A DNA stretch of 64,000 nucleotides from Alteromonas sp. BL110 (GTDB taxonomy: Bacteria > Pseudomonadota > Gammaproteobacteria > Enterobacterales > Alteromonadaceae): positions 1,798,001 to 1,862,000 of the forward strand of contig NZ_CP031967.1 of NCBI RefSeq assembly GCF_003443615.1, written 5' to 3'. The translations under genes were made by a program, and so were the position numbers. The notes below the pieces were generated by a model. That model searched no databases, was not told the origin of the DNA, and saw only the letters and a program-made list of their open reading frames with translations. Positions 56,572 to 64,000 of the stretch are shown in pieces. The number at the start of each line of letters is the position of its first letter. Positions within the stretch are counted from its first letter, which is position 1.

Positions 56572-57681
56572 TTAGTTAGACCCCTCAGGGTTTTCCAACC
56601 GGTCTAACTCCAACCTGTCGAGCTCTACGCTTTCCTCCACATCGCCTTGAAATGCTTTAACAAACGCGTTTTTCAATATCGCCGTAAATGCCTCCCAAGT
56701 CTGAGTTTCTGGGCTAGATAAATCGCCCTCAATAGGAATGCGTGTGGCAATTTGGTCTTGGCTTTGATTTTCAAACAGCTCAGTGATAAACGCGGAAATC
56801 GCTTCAATACTGCCTTCAATAAAACCGTCCCCGTCACGTTCAATGTCGCCTTTCCAAGAAAAGACTTCAACGTTATACAAAATAGGTTTGATATAGCCTT
56901 TCACTTGCCCTTCGTTAGATGCGACCTCGGCCGCAAGCGTGAGGGTCCCGGCTTCTAAGTCAAAAGGTGCATAGGTATCAAGTAGGTTTTTAAAGTTCAC
57001 CAGACCCACGTTGTCTGCTTGAATGTCTAGGTCAAAGGTAGGGGCTTTGGTTGCAGGATTAAGCTTGGCGTTTAACGAAATAGTACCTTGCTCTGCGGTT
57101 TGGCCTTGCGCTGAAGCTGTGGCTACGCGCGTATCTGATAAATCGTCGCTGTTTACCAAATTATTCACTTCAAGATGAATATCGTGCAGCGCAATGTCGA
57201 TAGCCGGAGAGGTATCAGGGTTGTGAAAAGCAATTTTCCCTTCGTTAATGGTGAGTTTATCTATACGCAGCGGAAACAATTGGTCGGCAATAGACAGCCA
57301 ATTTTCGTTCTTACCCGACTGACTCTTTTCTTCCGTGTTTCCGTCTACAAAGTTAATTTCGGGAGCATCTACCACCACCCTGCCAACGGCCGCACCTTTA
57401 AAAAGCTGTGACCACGATAGTGTAAATTCCACATAGTCAGCCTTAAACAATGGCTTATCTATTTGTCCATTCGCTTTATACAGCAACACATATTCTAAGC
57501 TGTAGGCACCTCGCCACAGCATTAAATCAACATCGCCCACACGACCATCGTATTGGTCCGATTGGCTTAGTGTGTTGTTGATGTATGTGGCTGCGGCGTA
57601 AGGAAGGTACAACCTAAGCGCGATGAGCATGAGCAATAGCCCTGCTACTACATAGCAAAATCGTTTTTTAGCGTGTTTCAT
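56572..57681 (-). CDS. AsmA-like DUF748-domain membrane-anchored protein
   Basis: This 369-residue protein has one N-terminal membrane helix (VVAGLLLMLIALRLYLPYAA) and a long beta-rich periplasmic domain. The typical stretch VGRVVVDAPEINFVDG and IDKLTINEGKIAFHNPDTSP place it with DUF748/AsmA-like proteins. Larger relatives, such as TamB in this window, form lipid-carrying beta-grooves. A role in envelope homeostasis is likely but unproven here. The C-terminus is acidic (ESVELDRLELDRLENPEGSN) with a short direct repeat. Confidence 0.82.
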   Translation of the reverse strand: MKHAKKRFCYVVAGLLLMLIALRLYLPYAAATYINNTLSQSDQYDGRVGDVDLMLWRGAYSLEYVLLYKANGQIDKPLFKADYVEFTLSWSQLFKGAAVGRVVVDAPEINFVDGNTEEKSQSGKNENWLSIADQLFPLRIDKLTINEGKIAFHNPDTSPAIDIALHDIHLEVNNLVNSDDLSDTRVATASAQGQTAEQGTISLNAKLNPATKAPTFDLDIQADNVGLVNFKNLLDTYAPFDLEAGTLTLAAEVASNEGQVKGYIKPILYNVEVFSWKGDIERDGDGFIEGSIEAISAFITELFENQSQDQIATRIPIEGDLSSPETQTWEAFTAILKNAFVKAFQGDVEESVELDRLELDRLENPEGSN

Positions 57682-57858
57682 ATTTCACTCCTTAGAGTAA
57701 GGAATACAAAAAACATGCCTTGGAGAGCGTTTTTCCTGGGTAAGGGCTTAGCCGCTACTGGCGCAGTGTGTAGAGAAGGTTTTAAAAAGCCTGAGTACAG
57801 TATGATAAGGTATTACACAGGCCTAACGGTAAGATTTACTTAACAGTGAGTAGGAATG

Positions 57859-58065
57859 CTAGTGAGGTTTGAAGATACCAATCACGTTTTCGTTAGAACG
57901 AGTGGCGGCACTGACCTTTTCGTCGGTTTGCGCTTCGTTGTACCCACACGCTACGCATTCCAGCTTTTCCACGTTATTTTCAAAGTATAACGAAATAGTA
58001 TCTAGCTCTTGGCATTTTGGGCACGTAGCCCCTGCTACAAAGCGACGTTTTACACGTTTTGACAT
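57859..58065 (-). CDS. yheV: YheV-family zinc-ribbon protein
   Basis: At 68 residues from ATG 58065 it aligns with E. coli YheV (66): RRFVAGATCPKCQELDTISL, KLECVACGYNE and ENVIGIFKPH. Two CxxC pairs make a zinc ribbon. The function is unknown. A frame 16 codons longer lacks a ribosome site, whereas AAAGGTG precedes the chosen ATG. It keeps its conserved place between slyX and yheS. Confidence 0.9.
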   Translation of the reverse strand: MSKRVKRRFVAGATCPKCQELDTISLYFENNVEKLECVACGYNEAQTDEKVSAATRSNENVIGIFKPH

Positions 58066-58183
58066 ACATACACCTTTGGGGAGTTTCGCCAGTATTATAC
58101 CTTGAAATGGCATGTGTTGATCAGCTTTTAGCTTAAGTTTTTGATACTATACGCGCCCTAGATTGTTCTATCACAGGTTAGTC

Positions 58184-60139
58184 ATGATTAAGCTTTCAAA
58201 TGTATCGCTACTTCGCGGCCGCAAAATGCTGCTGGAAGAAGCGTCGGCACAGGTTTTTCCAGGCCACAAAGTGGCGCTTATAGGCAGCAATGGCTGCGGA
58301 AAGTCCACGCTGTTTGCACTGTTGCGCAGTGAATTAAGCGTCGATGCCGGCAATTGCAGCGTTCCAAATGATTGGCGAATTGTGAGTGTAGCTCAGGAAA
58401 CGCCAGCAACTGATCGAACTGCAATAGATTACGTGATAGACGGTGACAAACATTTACGTGATTTACAGGCTAAGCTAGATGCCGCTGAAAAAAGCGGCGA
58501 AGGCGTCAAAATTGGCCAAATTCATGGGCAACTAGAGCAGGCAGGGGCTTACGATGTTGAATCTCGTGCAGCGACTATACTTTCCGGCCTCGGATTTACC
58601 AATGGGCAGTTAAGCGCACCAGTTAGCGACTTTTCTGGGGGCTGGCGTATGCGCTTGAATCTTGCGCAGGCACTACTTTGCCCGTCAGAACTACTACTGC
58701 TTGATGAGCCCACTAACCACTTAGACTTAGATGCCGTAATATGGTTAGAGAAATGGCTCCAACGCTATGCCGGCACCTTATTACTTATTTCTCACGATAA
58801 AGCCTTTATCGACAATACCATTGCGCAAATCATCAGTGTTGAGCAACAAAAACTTGTTACTTACACAGGTAACTATTCAGCTTACGAAACCCAGCGTGCT
58901 GAGCGTATACGCTTACAGAACCTTGAATATGAAAAGCAGCAGCAAAAGGTAGCCCATCTAAACTCATTTATTACGCGGTTTAAAGCCAAGGCTAGTAAAG
59001 CAAAGCAAGCGCAAAGCCGTATTAAGCAGCTAGAAAAAATGGAAACGTTAATGCCTGCCCATATGGCTAGCCCGTTTAGCTTTTCCTTCGCACCGCCAAC
59101 AGCGCTTCCTAACCCACTGGTTCAAATGGAAAAAATACAGTTGGGGTATGACGACCATATAGTCCTTCAACAGGTAAAACTGAATTTAGTACCCGGTAGC
59201 CGAATTGGTCTTTTAGGAAGAAACGGTCAAGGTAAATCAACGTTAATCAAGCTGTTAGCGGGCGTTCATGCGCCCAAGCAGGGCATTTTCAATACCGCTA
59301 AAGGTCTTAAGATTGGTTATTTTGCGCAGCACCAGTTAGAAACACTAGACGCTAACGCCACACCCCTTTTACATTTGCAGCGCATCGACGAAAAAGCCAC
59401 AGAGCAGCAGCTTCGCGACTACCTGGGCGGTTTTGGTTTTAATGGTGATGAAGCGTTGGCGCCCGTTGCACCTATGTCAGGTGGTGAAAAGGCGCGCTTA
59501 GTATTGGCGTTAATTGTTTACCAAAAGCCAAATTTACTGTTGCTGGATGAGCCCACTAACCACCTAGATTTAGAAATGCGTCATGCACTTAATATTGCCC
59601 TTCAAGGCTTTGAAGGCGCTATGGTGCTGGTATCGCACGACCGCTTCCTACTCTCCTCGGTGTGTGAAGATTTCTATTTGGTAGACAGCGGTGAAGTTGA
59701 GCCATTTAAAGGCGACCTAGATGACTATCGCGACTGGATTTTAAAACAGCAGGCTGCAGAGAAAGCCAAGGCCAACAGTGAGGCTAAAAGTGCCAATAGC
59801 GATGCTGAATACGAAACGCAGATCAAGCCGGAACGCAAGTTAGATCGTAAAGAAGAAAAGCGTCGCGAAGCCGAGTTCAGGCAAAGCGTCGCGCCGCTCA
59901 AAAAAGCCATCGAAAAGCACGAAAAAGCCATGGAAAAATGCAGTACTGCCTTGGCAGAGGTAGAATCATCACTCGCCGATACCTCGCTTTACGCCGACGA
60001 TAAAAAAGCAGAACTAATGGGCTTGCTCGATAAGCAAACACAGCTTAAGCAGCAGCTTGAAGAAGAAGAGATGGCATGGCTAGATGCTCAAGAGCAGATA
60101 GAACAAAAACGACAAGAGTATGACAATGCCAGCGCCTAA
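58184..60139 (+). CDS. yheS: ABC-F ATPase YheS
   Basis: This is a 651-residue ABC-F protein with two nucleotide-binding domains in one chain and no membrane part. The Walker A motifs are GSNGCGKSTL and GRNGQGKSTL, the signatures are DFSGGWRMRLNLAQALL and MSGGEKARLVLAL, and LLLDEPTNHLDLD and LLLDEPTNHLDLE serve as Walker B. The linker includes KAKQAQSRIKQLEKME, and the C-terminal tail is a coiled coil. ABC-F proteins act on the ribosome. ATG 58184 is chosen by alignment with E. coli. It overlaps the next gene by 14 bases. Confidence 0.93.
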   Translation: MIKLSNVSLLRGRKMLLEEASAQVFPGHKVALIGSNGCGKSTLFALLRSELSVDAGNCSVPNDWRIVSVAQETPATDRTAIDYVIDGDKHLRDLQAKLDAAEKSGEGVKIGQIHGQLEQAGAYDVESRAATILSGLGFTNGQLSAPVSDFSGGWRMRLNLAQALLCPSELLLLDEPTNHLDLDAVIWLEKWLQRYAGTLLLISHDKAFIDNTIAQIISVEQQKLVTYTGNYSAYETQRAERIRLQNLEYEKQQQKVAHLNSFITRFKAKASKAKQAQSRIKQLEKMETLMPAHMASPFSFSFAPPTALPNPLVQMEKIQLGYDDHIVLQQVKLNLVPGSRIGLLGRNGQGKSTLIKLLAGVHAPKQGIFNTAKGLKIGYFAQHQLETLDANATPLLHLQRIDEKATEQQLRDYLGGFGFNGDEALAPVAPMSGGEKARLVLALIVYQKPNLLLLDEPTNHLDLEMRHALNIALQGFEGAMVLVSHDRFLLSSVCEDFYLVDSGEVEPFKGDLDDYRDWILKQQAAEKAKANSEAKSANSDAEYETQIKPERKLDRKEEKRREAEFRQSVAPLKKAIEKHEKAMEKCSTALAEVESSLADTSLYADDKKAELMGLLDKQTQLKQQLEEEEMAWLDAQEQIEQKRQEYDNASA

Positions 60140-60626
60140 TATCAAAAGCAGTGTGTTTTGGGAATACAGCGTGTCTCGCTACACCAAAGGCGATATGGCA
60201 CCGCTCGCGCTTCTACTTCAAGACAACCACAAGGTGAATGTGAACGTTCTCTTGCTGATTTGCTGGTGTTTAGAGAATAATGTCATTATTAATTTACCTC
60301 AGCTTAAATCGGTTATAGCGGCATCAGCGACCACTGAAGAAAAGCTAAAACAGCATCGTGAGAAGCGCAAAGCAGCAAGTCCTGAAAAAGGTGGTGAGCA
60401 AACAGCCTACGATGCGCTTAAAGCGCAAGAATTAGAGCTCGAAAGACAACAGCAGCAAGATATCGTTGCGTCTTTTAATGAGCAGGCGGTTACGCACTTG
60501 GGTCAGCAGGCCTCGCCAGCGAATATATTTAACGCGTCTATCGCTGCGTTCATTAATGCATACGAGTTACGCGACAACAACGAGGCGCGCCAGTTAGTGA
60601 GCCTTGTGGTTAATCAATTATCGTAA
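60126..60626 (+). CDS. TIGR02444-type protein of unknown function
   Basis: This protein of about 166 residues is helical, opens with SSVFWEYSVSRYTKGDMAPL and has a Gln/Glu-rich second half. Proteins of this type sit between yheS and yheT in many gammaproteobacteria; no biochemical role is known to me. ATG 60126 has AAGAG at normal spacing; ATG 60120 is an alternative. The frame overlaps yheS. Confidence 0.8.
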   Translation: MPAPNIKSSVFWEYSVSRYTKGDMAPLALLLQDNHKVNVNVLLLICWCLENNVIINLPQLKSVIAASATTEEKLKQHREKRKAASPEKGGEQTAYDALKAQELELERQQQQDIVASFNEQAVTHLGQQASPANIFNASIAAFINAYELRDNNEARQLVSLVVNQLS

Positions 60627-60646
60627 AAACACAATAAGAAAATACA

Positions 60647-61681
60647 ATGAGCAAATCAGCGCTATCGCATGGAAAGATAATAAAAAGTAGCTTTAAAGTG
60701 CCAGGATGGGCAAAGAACCGACATGTGCAAACCATATGGCCGCGTTTTATTCAAAAGCGTTTACCCCTTTCTTACAATATGGAGCGTTTAACCTTACCGG
60801 ATGACGATTTTGTTGACGTAGCATGGGGCCCCAAACCACAAGAGACATCAGGGATAGTGGTGATGTTTCACGGGTTGGAGGGCAGCATCAAGTCGCATTA
60901 TGCGAACGATATGATGGCCCAACTGTCTGTGAATGGTTGGCAGGTGGTAATGATGCATTATCGCGGCTGTAGCGGTGTGCCAAATCTAAAAGCGCGCGCT
61001 TATCACAGTGGCGAAACAGAAGACCCCAGTTTTTTCTTAGAGTGGCTGCACGATAAATTTCCTCGTATTCCCAAAGTAGCTATTGGCTTTTCGCTTGGCG
61101 GTAATATGCTGTTGAAACTGTTGGGTGAAAACCCGGCACAAAAGTGGCTGAAGGCGGCTGTTGCCATCTCTTCTCCACTTAAATTATCCGAGTGCGCAAA
61201 GTCAATTAATCAGGGGTTTTCGCGGGTATACCAAAAGTATTTACTTACTAGCATGAAAGATACTTTGCGTAAGAAGATGGAATACATTGATTATCGTAAG
61301 CTTATTCAGCTTACAAAAAGTGATGTAGAAGGCATTACTAGCTTTACTCAATTTGACGAAAAGATCACGGCTCCCCTGCACGGTTTTGCAGATGCGCAAG
61401 ACTATTATGAAAAGTGTAGCGCGTATCACTTTTTAAGCGCCATCCACTGCCCAACGTTAGTATTGCATAGCATCGATGACCCCTTCATGAACCACTTAAT
61501 TGTGCCAAAAGAAGAGGAGCTTGCGCGTAACGTCACCGTAGAGTTGAGCGAACGCGGCGGTCATGTTGGCTTCATGCAAGGCTCTGTATTAAACCCGAAG
61601 GTTTGGCTGCACGAGCGCGTCAAACGCTTTGTTAGCGAAGCCTTACCGGTAAACTCAACCTGTGGTTATGTTAGCCGCTAA
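60647..61681 (+). CDS. yheT: YheT-family alpha/beta hydrolase
   Basis: This 344-residue protein is the YheT type of alpha/beta hydrolase (related to eukaryotic ABHD1/3). GWAKNRHVQTIWPRFIQKRL near the start and VVMFHGLEGSIKSHYAND hold the oxyanion part. The nucleophile Ser is in AIGFSLGGNMLLKLLGE, the acid in LHSIDDPFMN, and the His in ERGGHVGFMQG. A lipid ester substrate is likely by family. It follows the TIGR02444-type gene by 20 bases and precedes yheU, as in E. coli. Confidence 0.92.
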   Translation: MSKSALSHGKIIKSSFKVPGWAKNRHVQTIWPRFIQKRLPLSYNMERLTLPDDDFVDVAWGPKPQETSGIVVMFHGLEGSIKSHYANDMMAQLSVNGWQVVMMHYRGCSGVPNLKARAYHSGETEDPSFFLEWLHDKFPRIPKVAIGFSLGGNMLLKLLGENPAQKWLKAAVAISSPLKLSECAKSINQGFSRVYQKYLLTSMKDTLRKKMEYIDYRKLIQLTKSDVEGITSFTQFDEKITAPLHGFADAQDYYEKCSAYHFLSAIHCPTLVLHSIDDPFMNHLIVPKEEELARNVTVELSERGGHVGFMQGSVLNPKVWLHERVKRFVSEALPVNSTCGYVSR

Positions 61682-61739
61682 TACCGCAGTGATATTGGTG
61701 TGGTTCAAGTTTTATAAAACGTTTTTCCCAGGAGGGTGA

Positions 61740-61973
61740 ATGATAATTCCCATCGACGCGTTAGAAGCCGATACGCTTTATAGCTTGGCTGAAGCTTTTG
61801 TACTACGCGAAGGCACAGACTATGGCGCTGAGGAAGTTGAGCTAGAAGTAAAAGTTCAGCAGGTGCTAGACAGGCTAAAGTCGGGCGAGGCAGTACTTGT
61901 ATACTCAGAGCTTCACGAAAGTGTGGATATAAAAAGAAAAGAAGATATTGAGCCCAGCGACACGGCTGAATAG
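61740..61973 (+). CDS. yheU: YheU (UPF0270) protein
   Basis: This 77-residue protein aligns with E. coli Yhe[21 protein letters not shown], then [16 protein letters not shown]. It is probably a small cytoplasmic protein of unknown function. A CAGGAGGGTGA ribosome site directly precedes ATG 61740. It ends the yheS-to-yheU run. Confidence 0.92.
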   Translation: MIIPIDALEADTLYSLAEAFVLREGTDYGAEEVELEVKVQQVLDRLKSGEAVLVYSELHESVDIKRKEDIEPSDTAE

Positions 61974-62016
61974 AAAACGAAGCGAAAGAAAAACCGTCTT
62001 ATTGAAATGCAGATAC

Positions 62017-62043
62017 AAAAAAGCCGGGTCGAGCAACCCGGCT
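62017..62043 (-). terminator. Intrinsic terminator of the outer-membrane barrel gene
   Basis: AGCCGGGT at 62022-62029 and ACCCGGCT at 62036-62043 form a perfect stem with a 6-base loop. The flanking A run reads as TTTTTT on the minus strand. Confidence 0.9.
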
Positions 62044-62065
62044 ACCTACCTGAGGAGAGGAAGGC

Positions 62066-62620
62066 TTAAAAAGCGTAGCGTGCAGTTACCTGCATAATGT
62101 CTAAATCATCAATGATTTTATAGTTTGCACCAACAGCCCATTGAGGCGTGATGTAGTAGTTAGCGCCTACTTTGAATGTCGCTTCACCGTCGTCTACATC
62201 GTAATAGCCTACTTCACCAGCAAGCTCTACCTGTTCTGTAATCATCGAGCGAAGACCTGCATTAATGCTGTAACCTGTCTCATCATCTATGTCACCATCA
62301 ACACGCTCTAGGTTAGCGCCAAAATAGGCATCTGTCGTAGCGTTTACTGGTAAGCGGTAACCTGCACCTAGGGTAAGCATATCGAAGTCGAAATTACCTT
62401 CTTCAAAGAAGCTGTACTCGCCGTTTAAGTACCAGTTGCTGTTTAAAAGGTACTTACCATTAACGGTTAGGCCGTCTGGCTCGAAAGACTCGTTGTCGTC
62501 AAAGTCCATTTTGGTGTAACCACCTTCTACGTAGCGCCAGTCTGGCTTGTCGGCCATTGCTGTAAGAGGAATTGTTGCCGCAGTAAGTGCCGCTGCAATA
62601 AGTGTGATTGATTTACGCAT
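62066..62620 (-). CDS. Small outer-membrane beta-barrel protein
   Basis: This 184-residue protein starts at ATG 62620 with an ideal AAGGAG site. A signal peptide (MRKSITLIAAALTAATIPLT, cut near AMADKP) is followed by about eight alternating beta strands such as NWYLNGEYSFFEEGNFDFDM and ATFKVGANYYITPQWAVGAN, ending in an aromatic residue (TARYAF). That pattern is an eight-stranded outer-membrane barrel of the OmpA-N/OmpW size class. The cargo or function is not evident. It forms a single-gene unit with its own terminator. Confidence 0.85.
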   Translation of the reverse strand: MRKSITLIAAALTAATIPLTAMADKPDWRYVEGGYTKMDFDDNESFEPDGLTVNGKYLLNSNWYLNGEYSFFEEGNFDFDMLTLGAGYRLPVNATTDAYFGANLERVDGDIDDETGYSINAGLRSMITEQVELAGEVGYYDVDDGEATFKVGANYYITPQWAVGANYKIIDDLDIMQVTARYAF

Positions 62621-63432
62621 GTGATAACTCCTTAGTATTTTCAGTAGCCCACCTTCTGCAGCGCAAACGTTCAATGAGTTTGCAAGGCGTGTCGAGAGTC
62701 AGCGCTTTTGCGATGCACTGCTCTTCTACACCGCGCTATCTTTATGTATCGCACTGCAGCGGGCTACTTAGTTGATGAACACAAAGCTAAAAACGTCTTC
62801 ATGTCATCTCAATTATTTCTTTTCAGAAATCGTGTCCGATGTACTTATCAAAGTGGTGAAGTGCAAAGCGTCTGCCAACTTCGAAAAAAACTCAGCTGAA
62901 ACTCAAATAAGAAGTTACTATCTATCTAATAAGTATAGAGAAATTAAAAGTAAGAAGAAGCTCTATGCGAACGCTGAAACAGCTAAAGGCCGTGTCGAGT
63001 TTAAAAAATAAACATATTGGCATGGTGAAGTGTCTCTAAAAAACAACAATTAACCTTTTGGCTAACTCATCGGACAAATTTACACCGAAGAAATTACGCA
63101 CCACCTTTAATGTCTGTGTTTTTAAGTTGTTGTAAATAAATGTAAATATAATAAATAAGCCCGTCTTTATAGTGTTGGAACAGCTTTTGCTGAACTACTT
63201 GTGTGTTATCCAGCATTCACTTTTGCCAACAGGCACGTAATTCGGTTTTTTGCGATACCAGTGAATAAGGAAAGGAATAGAGCGCCTTTCTTGAATGGTT
63301 TCAATGAATACTTTTTCTCATCATCGCTTTTAAAGCAGCAGATACTCTGTTACTCGCTATGTATAGCTAAGCGATAAAGCTAAGAGATTGACGACCATCT
63401 GGATAACCATTGTTTTCATAAGGAGAGGACAA
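62621..63432. other. 812-base non-coding interval before opgG
   Basis: I see no real gene. A 79-codon frame at 62772-63011 is Lys/Asn-rich with no ribosome site or family. The part nearest the barrel gene holds AGTAGCCC at 62643-62650 and its complement GGGCTACT at 62761-62768. The rest is AT-rich and should carry the opgG promoter. A strong ribosome site, AAGGAGAGG, ends it. Confidence 0.6.
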
Positions 63433-64000
63433 ATGGCTAAGCCAGTTTTAATTTTCGAAAAAGATTTACAAACTAATGCGTTCCAGCGCCGAAAGCTGTC
63501 ACGCATTCTTTTAGCGATGACCAGCGTTATTGCCCTATTTGCATTTCAACAAGCAGGCGCTGTGGAGGTTAATGACACCAATCAGCCTTTAAAAGCATCA
63601 CCCGTTCTTCAATCTATTATTGATGCTGCTCGCAAATCAGCAACAGAAAGCTATGAACAAGACGATCACGGATTAAGCAGCAAGTTAAAAGAAATTGATT
63701 ACACCACCTATCGTTCTATTCGCTTTAAGCCTGAGCAAAGTCTTTGGCACGGTGAGAACGACTACGAACTCCAGTTTTTCCATCCAGGCTTTCTGTACGA
63801 ATATCCTGTCACTATTCACACTATCGGCGAAAACAATAAACCTGAACGCTTAGCATTTAATAGTGACATGTTTAACTACGATGGTTCTGCAGCAGGTCTG
63901 GCAGGCATGACGGATGAAAAGTCGGGGTTTGCAGGGTTTCGTGTTCACTACCCCATTAAAAACGAAGAGTACAAAGATGAATTTGCCGTTTTCCTTGGCG
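63433..64000 (+). CDS. opgG: Glucans biosynthesis protein G (OpgG/MdoG), 5' part
   Basis: An open frame from ATG 63433 runs past the window end (189 codons seen). A basic N-region and hydrophobic stretch (RILLAMTSVIALFAFQQAGA) form a signal peptide, so the protein is periplasmic. IDYTTYRSIRFKPEQSLWHG, FFHPGFLYEYPVTIH and GFAGFRVHYPI are characteristic of OpgG. It builds the branches of osmoregulated periplasmic glucans, and opgH usually follows. AAGGAGAGG precedes the start. Confidence 0.93.
   Translation, partial: MAKPVLIFEKDLQTNAFQRRKLSRILLAMTSVIALFAFQQAGAVEVNDTNQPLKASPVLQSIIDAARKSATESYEQDDHGLSSKLKEIDYTTYRSIRFKPEQSLWHGENDYELQFFHPGFLYEYPVTIHTIGENNKPERLAFNSDMFNYDGSAAGLAGMTDEKSGFAGFRVHYPIKNEEYKDEFAVFLG

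Noticed and set aside
62772..63011. 79-codon frame before opgG
   Set aside because: TTG/ATG start without a ribosome site, composition typical of AT-rich non-coding DNA, no recognisable family.
1..64000. Mobile elements, CRISPR arrays, rRNA or tRNA genes
   Set aside because: Read through both strands. No transposase, integrase, spaced direct repeats, or tRNA/rRNA-like conserved cores were found.

Overview
The window looks like chromosomal core DNA of a marine gammaproteobacterium of the Alteromonas type. This rests on gene content and gene order, not on a database search: an ilv cluster with comM, plsB next to lexA, a caa3-like cytochrome oxidase locus, and two blocks whose order matches Escherichia coli (nfuA/comF/bioH/tex/greB and fkpA/slyX/yheV/yheS/yheT/yheU). 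I saw no insertion sequence, prophage, CRISPR array, rRNA or tRNA.

Layout. 1-1.5 kb: end of a small membrane gene, then an ECF-type sigma factor overlapping a membrane protein that may be its anti-sigma. 1.5-7.3 kb (minus): tamB and tamA, the outer-membrane translocation module, joined by a 4-base overlap. 7.5-10.9 kb: an S9 prolyl-oligopeptidase-type peptidase and a Bcr/CflA-like drug exporter. 11-19.7 kb: branched-chain amino acid genes, ilvC(-)/ilvY(+) divergent over a LysR-type operator, then comM, a TRIC-family membrane protein, and the translationally linked ilvD-ilvA. 20-26 kb: plsB, a GAF/PAS/GGDEF diguanylate cyclase, and lexA behind two tandem SOS boxes.

26.5-35.3 kb: aerobic respiration locus ctaC-ctaD-ctaG-ctaE, then SURF1, an SCO-like protein, ctaA, ctaB and SCO. 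Together these make the oxidase subunits, insert Cu, and make heme O and heme A. Most of the assembly genes overlap by a few bases, and a small membrane gene lies between ctaE and surf1 on the other strand. 35-41 kb: accessory single genes (GNAT, polysaccharide deacetylase, MATE exporter, methyltransferase, VOC protein, Asp/Glu racemase-like protein, small membrane protein).

41-53 kb: nfuA, a secreted M14 carboxypeptidase, comF and bioH, then a flagellar-rod-like small protein with an HExxH protein, an unusual papain-like plus alpha/beta-hydrolase fusion, tex and greB. 53.4-62 kb: a small membrane protein, a FkpA-like peptidyl-prolyl isomerase lipoprotein, a WD40-like lipoprotein, slyX, a 52-residue acidic CxxxC protein, an AsmA-like DUF748 protein, yheV, yheS, a TIGR02444-type gene, yheT and yheU. 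62-64 kb: a small outer-membrane barrel protein, a long non-coding interval, and the first 189 codons of opgG (mdoG), cut by the window end.

Most of the window is ordinary housekeeping DNA. The points most worth a second look are the cysteine-peptidase/serine-hydrolase fusion (47971-49749), a second SCO-like CxxxC protein without the metal-binding His (31958-32497), mutually exclusive hairpins in the ilvDA 3' region (19794-19880), and a long inverted repeat between the deacetylase and MATE genes (37257-37277).
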